A DNA stretch of 5,422 nt. Origin: Roseomonas sp. (GTDB taxonomy: Bacteria; Pseudomonadota; Alphaproteobacteria; Acetobacterales; Acetobacteraceae). Each line of letters opens with the position of its first letter. Position 1 is the first letter of the stretch. This document shows, in pieces, positions 1-4,560 of this stretch. A program made the translations under genes and the position numbers. Below the pieces are notes generated by a model. The model did no database searches. It was not told the origin of the DNA and saw only the letters and a program-made list of their open reading frames with translations. The DNA lies in the NCBI GenBank assembly GCA_020249415.1, contig JADCFR010000162.1, positions 1-5,422 on the forward strand, given 5' to 3'.

Positions 1-963
1 CGGCTGCCTGATCTGGTGCTGGTGGCGCCGGCTTCGGCGGATTTGCTGGCGAAGATGACGCATGGCTTGGCAGATGATTTGGCGACTTGCGTGCTATTGG
101 CGACCCGCGCGCCGATCATGGTGGCGCCGGCGATGAACCCCGCCATGTGGGAAAATGCGTCGACGCAGGCGAATATCTCGACCTTGCGCGCGCGGGGGGT
201 GATGCTGGCCGGGCCCGAAGTGGGCGCCATGGCGGAACCTGAATCGGGGCCGGGCCGCTTGATTGAACCGGCGGCACTGCTGGCAGCGGTGGAAGCCGCG
301 CTGACGCCCGCCGCGCAGCCCCTGCAAGGCCGCCATGTGCTGGTGACAAGCGGGCCGACGCATGAACCGATTGACCCGGTGCGCTACATCGCCAATCGCA
401 GCAGTGGCAAGCAGGGCCATGCGATTGCCGCAGCCCTTGCCGCGCTTGGCGCGCGGGTGACTTTGGTATCCGGCCCTGTCGCGCTGCCGGACCCGCCGGG
501 GGTGACAGTGCGGCGCGTGGAATCGGCGCGCGATATGCTGGCGGCCTGCGAAGCCGCCCTGCCCGCCGATGTTGCTATTTGCGCGGCAGCGGTGGCGGAT
601 TGGCGGAGTGCCGCGGCTGCCGATCAGAAAATGAAAAAAATCGCGGGCGAGGTGCCGCCGCCAATCGCCTTGGCGCTCAACCCCGATATCCTGGCGAGAC
701 TTGCCGCCGCCGGGCCGCACCGGCCGAGACTGGTGGTGGGGTTCGCGGCAGAAACCGAAAAGCTGGAAGACCATGCGCGCGCCAAGCGCAAGAAGAAGGG
801 CTGCGATTGGATCGTTGCCAATGATGTCTCGGGCGATGTGATGGGGGGCGCAGAAAACACCGTGCTGCTGATCACACCCAAAGGCACCGAAGCCTGGCCG
901 CGCATGAAAAAGGAAGAGGTCGCGGCAAGGCTTGCCGCGCGCATTGCAGAGGCTTTGGCATGA
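1..963 (+). CDS. coaBC: CoaBC, bifunctional phosphopantothenoylcysteine decarboxylase / phosphopantothenate-cysteine ligase (5' truncated)
   Basis: This cytosolic flavoprotein makes two successive steps of coenzyme A synthesis: CTP-dependent joining of 4'-phosphopantothenate to cysteine (CoaB, C-terminal) and FMN-dependent decarboxylation to 4'-phosphopantetheine (CoaC, N-terminal). The frame is open from base 1, so the gene enters from the left; about 320 residues are visible, against roughly 400 in the family, and the first part of the CoaC domain is missing. Visible landmarks, counted from base 1, are the CoaC motif PAMNPAMW at 43-50, the [10 protein letters not shown] start of the CoaB fold at 116-125, NRSSGKQG at 132-139, KMKK at 210-213 (the conserved ligase Lys region), GFAAET at 247-252 and VANDVSG at 272-278. 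The substrate-clamp segment (about residues 70-90) reads AEPESGPGR where E. coli Dfp has a Cys-containing ACGDIGPGR, as I recall it. The stop overlaps the dut start. The identification is firm. Confidence 0.96.
   Translation, partial: RLPDLVLVAPASADLLAKMTHGLADDLATCVLLATRAPIMVAPAMNPAMWENASTQANISTLRARGVMLAGPEVGAMAEPESGPGRLIEPAALLAAVEAALTPAAQPLQGRHVLVTSGPTHEPIDPVRYIANRSSGKQGHAIAAALAALGARVTLVSGPVALPDPPGVTVRRVESARDMLAACEAALPADVAICAAAVADWRSAAAADQKMKKIAGEVPPPIALALNPDILARLAAAGPHRPRLVVGFAAETEKLEDHARAKRKKKGCDWIVANDVSGDVMGGAENTVLLITPKGTEAWPRMKKEEVAARLAARIAEALA
948..952 (+). promoter_or_regulatory. Ribosome binding site for dut inside coaBC
   Basis: AGAGG lies 7 nt upstream of the dut ATG at 960, within the last codons of coaBC. 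It supports initiation at 960 and, with the ATGA overlap (960-963), suggests that dut is translated by ribosomes coming off or re-initiating after coaBC. Confidence 0.55.
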
Positions 964-1412
964 CACCGGAAATTGCAGTGATACGCCTGCCCCATGGCGC
1001 GGATTTGCCGCTGCCGAGCTATGCGACGGACGGTGCGGCGGGGATGGATTTGCTGGCGGCGATAAACGCGCCAGTGGTGATCCCGCCCGGCGGGCGCGCC
1101 TTGATTCCGACGGGGCTCAAAATGGCGATCCCGGCAGGGTATGAAATTCAGGTGCGGCCAAGGTCAGGTTTGGCGCTGAAAAACGGCATTACTTTGCCCA
1201 ATAGCCCCGGCACGATTGATGAGGATTATCGCGGTGAATTGGGCGTGATTCTGATGAATGCGGGGAGCGAACCCTTCACCGTGGAACGCGGCATGCGCAT
1301 TGCCCAGGCCGTACTGGCGCCGGTGACGCGCGGGGTTTGGCGCGAAGTGGCCGAACTGCCGGACTCCGCGCGCGGGGCGGGCGGTTTCGGCAGCACCGGC
1401 ACCAAGGCTTGA
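960..1412 (+). CDS. dut: Deoxyuridine 5'-triphosphate nucleotidohydrolase (dUTPase)
   Basis: This trimeric cytosolic enzyme hydrolyses dUTP to dUMP and pyrophosphate, which keeps uracil out of DNA and supplies dUMP for dTMP synthesis. At 150 residues it is a normal-length, complete homotrimeric dUTPase. All five family motifs are visible in order: DGAAGMDLL (24-32), PRSG (67-70), [14 protein letters not shown] (81-94, with D87 aligning to the catalytic Asp of the GxIDxDY motif), [10 protein letters not shown] (109-118) and the C-terminal glycine-rich arm [10 protein letters not shown] (138-147), whose Phe143 should stack on the uracil ring. The ATG at 960 overlaps the coaBC stop by 4 nt (ATGA), so the two are almost certainly one transcript. 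The same coaBC-dut order is known from other proteobacteria, including E. coli dfp-dut. No unusual residues were seen in the motifs. Confidence 0.98.
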   Translation: MTPEIAVIRLPHGADLPLPSYATDGAAGMDLLAAINAPVVIPPGGRALIPTGLKMAIPAGYEIQVRPRSGLALKNGITLPNSPGTIDEDYRGELGVILMNAGSEPFTVERGMRIAQAVLAPVTRGVWREVAELPDSARGAGGFGSTGTKA

Positions 1413-1428
1413 TTTGTTTCAGTCAAGC
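1407..1428. terminator. Short inverted repeat across the dut/ridA convergent junction, possible weak terminator
   Basis: GCTTGATT (1407-1414) can pair with AGTCAAGC (1421-1428), giving an 8-bp stem with one G-T wobble and a 6-nt loop. It spans both TGA stop codons of the converging genes and their 6-bp gap. Neither strand has a clear T-run after the stem, so a standard intrinsic terminator is not supported. Part of the symmetry follows automatically because opposed stop codons are reverse complements. Function is uncertain. Confidence 0.25.
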
Positions 1429-1886
1429 ACGCGGAAAATCGCCTCGATCTCGACCGGGATTTGATTGGGCAGGCTGCCAAACCCCACAGCTGAGCGTGCA
1501 TGCTGGCCATTGTCACCGAGCACCGCGACGAAAAGATCAGAACAGCCATTGATGATGCGCGGGTGTTCGCGGAATTCCGGCACCGCGTTGACCATGCCAA
1601 GCACTTTCAGCGCGCGCAGGCGCGAAAGCCCGCCCGCCGCCGAGGCCGCGACGGACAGCAAGGAAAGCCCGACGCGGCGGGCGAGCTGATAGGCCTCATC
1701 AATGCCGATTTCCGTCGGCACCTTGCCGCTGATCGGCTGACCATTGGCATCGCGCGGACCCTGGCCTGAGAGGTAGATGATGTTCCCATCGCGCCGGAAG
1801 GGCACATAAGTCCCCAAAGGCTTCGGCGCCGGCGGCAGGACCAGACCCAACGCGGCAAGGCGGGCTTCGGGGGTGTCTTCGGACAT
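1419..1886 (-). CDS. RidA/YjgF/YER057c/UK114-family protein
   Basis: RidA-type proteins are small trimeric cytosolic enzymes; the best-studied members hydrolyse reactive enamine/imine intermediates such as 2-aminoacrylate released by PLP enzymes. This one has 155 residues, longer than classical RidA (about 128), with an N-terminal extension (LAALGLVLPPAPKPLGTYVP, 10-29) typical of a separate YjgF-like subgroup. The core is visible in YLSGQGP (38-44), the helix around 64-95, IINGCSDLFVAVLG (111-124), HARSAVGFGSLP (129-140) and PVEIEAI (144-150). Arg131 aligns with the catalytic Arg105 of RidA, and the VEIEAI strand keeps its Glu residues, so imine hydrolase chemistry is possible; the subgroup's true substrate is unknown. 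The start at 1886 was chosen over an upstream one (1973) because AAGGAG sits just before it and the family homology begins there. The gene converges on dut and diverges from the TTC38-type gene. Confidence 0.9.
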   Translation of the reverse strand: MSEDTPEARLAALGLVLPPAPKPLGTYVPFRRDGNIIYLSGQGPRDANGQPISGKVPTEIGIDEAYQLARRVGLSLLSVAASAAGGLSRLRALKVLGMVNAVPEFREHPRIINGCSDLFVAVLGDNGQHARSAVGFGSLPNQIPVEIEAIFRVLD

Positions 1887-1892
1887 TTCTCT

Positions 1893-1898
1893 CTCCTT
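1893..1898 (-). promoter_or_regulatory. Ribosome binding site fixing the RidA-like start
   Basis: On the minus strand AAGGAG is followed by 6 nt and then ATG (1886-1884). This near-perfect Shine-Dalgarno sequence argues for the 155-residue protein rather than a version extended by 29 residues to 1973. Confidence 0.8.
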
Positions 1899-1924
1899 CG
1901 TGACGTTATGTATACTCGACACGG

Positions 1925-1934
1925 CTTGGCCAAG
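1925..1934. repeat. 10-bp perfect palindrome CTTGGCCAAG in the divergent region
   Basis: CTTGGCCAAG is identical to its own reverse complement and sits near the centre of the divergent intergenic region, next to the AT-rich patch. The position is suitable for a dimeric regulator acting on both genes, but there is no second copy in the intergenic region to confirm an operator, and 10-bp palindromes also arise by chance. Confidence 0.35.
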
Positions 1935-1939
1935 GCTGG

Positions 1940-1954
1940 CAAGCTTCGGGCTTG
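1940..1954 (+). repeat. Small inverted repeat (5-bp stem) in the leader of the TTC38-type gene
   Basis: CAAGC (1940-1944) and GCTTG (1950-1954) flank the loop TTCGG, ending 6 nt before the GGAG ribosome binding site. The stem is too short and has no T-run, so it is not a terminator. It could be half of an operator or a minor leader hairpin. Confidence 0.25.
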
Positions 1955-1960
1955 AATGTC

Positions 1961-1964
1961 GGAG
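1961..1964 (+). promoter_or_regulatory. Ribosome binding site fixing the TTC38-type start
   Basis: GGAG lies 7 nt upstream of the ATG at 1972. It favours this start over an in-frame ATG at 1873, which would add 33 non-homologous residues and run back into the 5' end of the divergent RidA-like gene. Confidence 0.6.
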
Positions 1965-1971
1965 CCTCTCC

Positions 1972-3321
1972 ATGCACCAGGATCAGCACGGCCTTGCCAT
2001 TACCAGCGCATCGGATGGCGCAACGCGCGCCTATGATCATGTGGTAACGGGCTATTTGAAATATCGCGCCGATACGCCCGCGCGCCTGAAGGCACTGCTG
2101 GAAGCGGATGGCGAGATGCCGATGGCGCGCGTGTTGCAATCAGCGTTTGCGCTGCTCGGCTACAAGGCAGCCTTGCTGCCTGCCGCGCGGGAAGCAGCCG
2201 CAGCCGCCACCCGCCTTGCCGCCAATGCGAGCGCACGGGAAGCGGCGCATGCGGCTGCCGTCACCGCCTGGGCGGCAGGGGATCTCGACCAGGCTCTGGC
2301 GACGTGGGAGGCGATATTGCGCGAACGCCCGCATGATATCCTGGCCTTCCGCTTGCACCACTTCAACGCCTTTTGGCTGGGGCGCGCGGGGGTGATGCAG
2401 CGCGTGGTGGATAGTGTCTATCCCTATTGGACCGAGGCGCTTCCCGCCTATGGCAGCATTTTGGCGTGTCGCTGCTTCGCGCATGAGGAATGCGGCAATT
2501 ACCAGGTGGCCGAAGAAAGCGGGCGCGCGGCGATTGACCTTGATCCCGGCGATTTATGGGCCGCGCATGCGGTGGCGCATGTGATGGAAATGCAAGGCCG
2601 CCGCGGCGAGGGCATTGCCTGGCTCGCGGGTTTGGAAAAGCATTGGGATGGTGCGTCCAATTTGGCGCATCACTTGTGGTGGCACCGTGCGATGTATCAT
2701 CTGGAACGCGCGGAGTCCGAGGAGGTATTGACGCTTTACGACAAGGGCTTTCGCAACCTGCACAGTCCGCTGACCGAAGCCGCACCCGATTTGTATATTG
2801 ACGTGCAGAATGCCGCTTCCATGTTGTTTCGCTTGCAGCGCCAGGGCGTGAATATCGGCGCACGTTGGGAGGAATTGGCCGATAAGGCGGAAGCGCGGAT
2901 TGGCGATTGCCTTTCCGCCTTCACCCTGCCGCATTGGATGATGGCACTGGTGGCGACCGGGCGTTTCCAGGCGGCGACGCGGTTTTTGGACGGCATTCGC
3001 GATGCCATTGCCGCGGGAGGGACACTCGCACCCATTCTGCGCGATGCGGCGCTGCCAGTATGTGAGGCCGTGCTGGCGCATGGGTGCGGTGATCATGCCC
3101 GCGCGGTGACAGTAATGCGCCCTGCCATAGGCGTGATGCACCGCATGGGCGGCAGCCATGCGCAGCAGGATGTGCTGGAACAGCTTTTCCTGGATGCGGC
3201 GATGAAGGCCGGCATGCTGGCCGATGCGCGCCTGCTGTTGGAACGCGTGGCCGGGCGCCATCCCGTGCCGCCCGAACGCCGCGTGGGCTATGCCAGCGCT
3301 GCGGCTGCCGTGATGCATTGA
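1972..3321 (+). CDS. TTC38-type tetratricopeptide repeat protein
   Basis: The 449-residue product resembles the tetratricopeptide-repeat-38 (StaR-like) family found in bacteria and animals, whose biochemical role is not established. It is predicted to be a soluble all-helical protein: no signal peptide or membrane segment is visible. The N-terminus (DQHGLAITSASDGATRAYD, 4-22) is typical of the family. TPR-like helix pairs are recognisable at about 90-121, 167-194 and 196-225, with weaker ones at 320-350 and 365-395. Conserved-looking family segments are AHAVAHVMEMQGR (198-210), HHLWWHRAMYHLE (233-245) and GGSHAQQDV (393-401). The repeated H-x3-H spacings (H199/H203, H234/H238) are notable in a supposed scaffold. 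The length is close to the human homologue (about 470). The next gene begins 15 bp downstream and is surely co-transcribed; the RidA-like gene diverges upstream. The family call is confident, the function unknown. Confidence 0.88.
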   Translation: MHQDQHGLAITSASDGATRAYDHVVTGYLKYRADTPARLKALLEADGEMPMARVLQSAFALLGYKAALLPAAREAAAAATRLAANASAREAAHAAAVTAWAAGDLDQALATWEAILRERPHDILAFRLHHFNAFWLGRAGVMQRVVDSVYPYWTEALPAYGSILACRCFAHEECGNYQVAEESGRAAIDLDPGDLWAAHAVAHVMEMQGRRGEGIAWLAGLEKHWDGASNLAHHLWWHRAMYHLERAESEEVLTLYDKGFRNLHSPLTEAAPDLYIDVQNAASMLFRLQRQGVNIGARWEELADKAEARIGDCLSAFTLPHWMMALVATGRFQAATRFLDGIRDAIAAGGTLAPILRDAALPVCEAVLAHGCGDHARAVTVMRPAIGVMHRMGGSHAQQDVLEQLFLDAAMKAGMLADARLLLERVAGRHPVPPERRVGYASAAAAVMH

Positions 3322-3328
3322 AGGGGGG
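3321..3328 (+). promoter_or_regulatory. Purine-rich ribosome binding site for the CMD-family gene
   Basis: AAGGGGGG begins on the last base of the preceding TGA stop and ends 8 nt before the ATG at 3337. The strong site in a 15-bp gap supports both this start and co-transcription with the TTC38-type gene. Confidence 0.6.
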
Positions 3329-3336
3329 CGCGAGCC

Positions 3337-3675
3337 ATGACCGAAGTGAAGAATTGGGCCGAATACAGCGCGGGGCTGAAGGCGCGCGGCAAGGAATTGG
3401 GGCAATTGCACCCTGATATCGTCAAGGGTTTCATTGCCCTTTCAAATGGTGCCGCGCAAACCAAGCATCTGGATGCCAAGACGCGCGAATTCATCGCCCT
3501 TGCTGTTGCCATCACCACGAAATGCGATGGCTGCATTGATGCGCATGCACGCAAGGCCAGGGCCGCCGGCGCCACCAAGGAGGAAATCGCCGAAGCGCTT
3601 GGCGTTGCCATCGCGCTCAATGCCGGCGCGGCCTATACCTATGCGCTGCATGTGCTGGATGCGGTGGGAGAGTAG
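3337..3675 (+). CDS. Carboxymuconolactone decarboxylase (CMD)-family, AhpD-like protein
   Basis: This 112-residue protein is a single CMD/AhpD-type helical domain, usually assembled into trimers or hexamers in the cytosol. The CxxC branch acts as a thiol peroxidase or disulfide reductase, as in mycobacterial AhpD. The active-site residues are all present: Glu51, Cys63, Cys66 and His70, in the segment KCDGCIDAHARKA. Their spacing (12, 3 and 4) equals Glu118-Cys130-Cys133-His137 of AhpD, so a working redox centre is likely, whereas decarboxylation of carboxymuconolactone is not implied because that branch lacks the CxxC. The helix after the centre (GATKEEIAEALGVAIALNAG, 78-97) is typical of the family. 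The gene follows the TTC38-type gene by 15 bp and converges on the PPK2 gene with a 4-bp gap. The physiological electron donor and substrate are unknown. Confidence 0.93.
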   Translation: MTEVKNWAEYSAGLKARGKELGQLHPDIVKGFIALSNGAAQTKHLDAKTREFIALAVAITTKCDGCIDAHARKARAAGATKEEIAEALGVAIALNAGAAYTYALHVLDAVGE

Positions 3676-3686
3676 GTTTCTACCCC
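3666..3686. other. Convergent junction between CMD-family and PPK2 genes
   Basis: The two genes end in TAG on opposite strands with only GTTT (3676-3679) between them. GTAG (3672-3675) and CTAC (3680-3683) form a 4-bp stem around this GTTT loop; GGG (3666-3668) and CCC (3684-3686) could extend it past a 3-nt bulge. There is no adjacent T-run, so this is not a convincing intrinsic terminator; transcripts of the two units probably overlap at their 3' ends or are stopped within the opposite gene. Confidence 0.25.
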
Positions 3687-4558
3687 AGGCGTTTCTTCGC
3701 AACCGCGAGCGCAGCGCGCTGTTCCTTGGTGACAGCGGGGTAATGCAGGTCCAGCTTTTCAAGCGCTTCAATGATGGCCACCACCACCACTAGGCGCGTG
3801 AACCATTTGGCATCCGCCGGCACCACGAACCAGGGCGCGTGGGGCGCGGCGGTTGCGCTGATCGCGGCCTGATAGGCCTTCATGTAATCATCCCAATAGC
3901 CGCGTTCGGTGACATCATTGGCTGAGAATTTCCAGTTCTTCTCCGGTTCTTCAATGCGCGACAGGAAGCGCTTTTTTTGTTCTTCCTGGCTGACATTCAG
4001 AAAAAATTTCAACACTACGGTCCCTTGGCGCGCCAGATAGCGTTCATAGGCCGCGACATCTTCCAGCCTTTCATCCCAGATCTTCTTGCCGATCAACGAT
4101 GGCGGCAGCTTCTGGCGGGCGAGGAATTCGGGATGCACGCGCAACACCAGCGCTTCCTCATACCAGGAACGGTTATGGATACCGATGCGGCCACGTTCCG
4201 GCAGCGCAATGGAATGGCGCCAGAGGAAATCATGGTCCAATTCCATCGCCCCTGGTGCCTTGAAGGAATGCACCTGGCAGCCCTGCGGGTTCACGCCCGA
4301 AAACACATGCTTGATGGCGCCATCCTTGCCGGCGGCATCCATCGCCTGAAAGATGCAAAGTACCGACCAGCGATCCTGCGCATAAAGCTTGTCCTGCAAT
4401 AGCGCGAGCCGTTCGATCCCCTGCTGCAACAGCGCCCCGGCGGTGGTTTTTTCCATATCAAGGCCGGCGGTGTCGCCCGGGTCATAATCCTTCAGGCGAA
4501 AGCCGCGTCCCTTCGTCACGCGGTAGCGGTCCAGGATTTTTGTTGCTCTTTTTTCCAT
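3680..4558 (-). CDS. ppk2: PPK2-family polyphosphate kinase / polyphosphate:nucleotide phosphotransferase
   Basis: PPK2 enzymes move phosphate between inorganic polyphosphate and nucleotides in the cytosol. The 292-residue product is a full-length single-domain member. It shows the Walker A loop QAMDAAGKDG (71-80), the following HVFSGVNPQGCQVHSFKAP segment (84-102), the Walker B-like NRSWYEEALVLRVH (129-142) and the lid region with KNWKFSANDVTERGYWDDY (207-225). The SGVNPQGCQVHSFK and YEE...VRVH-type features resemble the subgroup often called class III, whose members phosphorylate AMP and ADP at the expense of polyphosphate; the class and direction are inferred from memory. The start at 4558 has a ribosome binding site and fits the family N-terminus; an upstream in-frame start (4648) would overlap the transporter by about 90 nt. 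Its ATG shares one base with the stop of the upstream MFS gene (TGATG), suggesting translational coupling. An A_AAA_AAG heptamer occurs at codons 194-196. Confidence 0.95.
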   Translation of the reverse strand: MEKRATKILDRYRVTKGRGFRLKDYDPGDTAGLDMEKTTAGALLQQGIERLALLQDKLYAQDRWSVLCIFQAMDAAGKDGAIKHVFSGVNPQGCQVHSFKAPGAMELDHDFLWRHSIALPERGRIGIHNRSWYEEALVLRVHPEFLARQKLPPSLIGKKIWDERLEDVAAYERYLARQGTVVLKFFLNVSQEEQKKRFLSRIEEPEKNWKFSANDVTERGYWDDYMKAYQAAISATAAPHAPWFVVPADAKWFTRLVVVVAIIEALEKLDLHYPAVTKEQRAALAVAKKRLG

Positions 4559-4560
4559 CA
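4556..4560 (-). other. TGATG stop-start overlap joining the MFS and ppk2 genes
   Basis: On the minus strand the MFS stop TGA (4560-4558) and the ppk2 ATG (4558-4556) share one base. Such an arrangement usually permits re-initiation by the terminating ribosome and ties the amounts of the two proteins together. Confidence 0.85.

Larger units (their letters stand above)
1887..1971. promoter_or_regulatory. Divergent intergenic region between ridA-like and TTC38-like genes, presumed promoters
   Basis: These 85 bp separate two genes transcribed away from each other, so promoters for both should lie here or reach slightly into the genes. The only AT-rich patch is at 1905-1917. On the plus strand TATACT (1911-1916) resembles a -10 box but lacks a good -35. 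On the minus strand TTGGCC (1933-1928) and CATAAC (1910-1905), 17 bp apart, each match 4 of 6 consensus bases, but would put the transcript start almost on the ribosome binding site. Individual boxes are therefore tentative; the regional assignment rests on gene orientation. Confidence 0.5.

Noticed and set aside
634..640. Run of seven A in coaBC as a frameshift site
   Set aside because: The reading phase is ATG AAA AAA ATC, which does not form an X_XXY_YYZ heptamer, and it encodes the conserved KMKK motif.
94..966. 290-codon open frame on the minus strand opposite coaBC
   Set aside because: It lies antisense to an unmistakable coaBC, its translation is rich in Arg, His and Gly with no recognisable domain, and such open frames are common opposite GC-rich genes.
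1873..1971. N-terminal extension of the TTC38-type protein from an ATG at 1873
   Set aside because: The extra 33 residues do not look like the family N-terminus, overlap the 5' end of the divergent gene, and the ATG at 1972 has its own ribosome binding site.
1887..1973. N-terminal extension of the RidA-like protein from 1973
   Set aside because: The 29 added residues are translated from promoter-like intergenic sequence; AAGGAG before 1886 marks the real start.
2554..3411. 285-codon open frame on the minus strand opposite the TTC38-type gene
   Set aside because: It is antisense to a gene with family homology along its whole length; its composition (His, Gln, Arg rich) is that of a shadow frame.
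3977..4402. 141-codon open frame on the plus strand inside ppk2
   Set aside because: It is fully contained in and antisense to ppk2, has no family signature and no convincing ribosome binding site.
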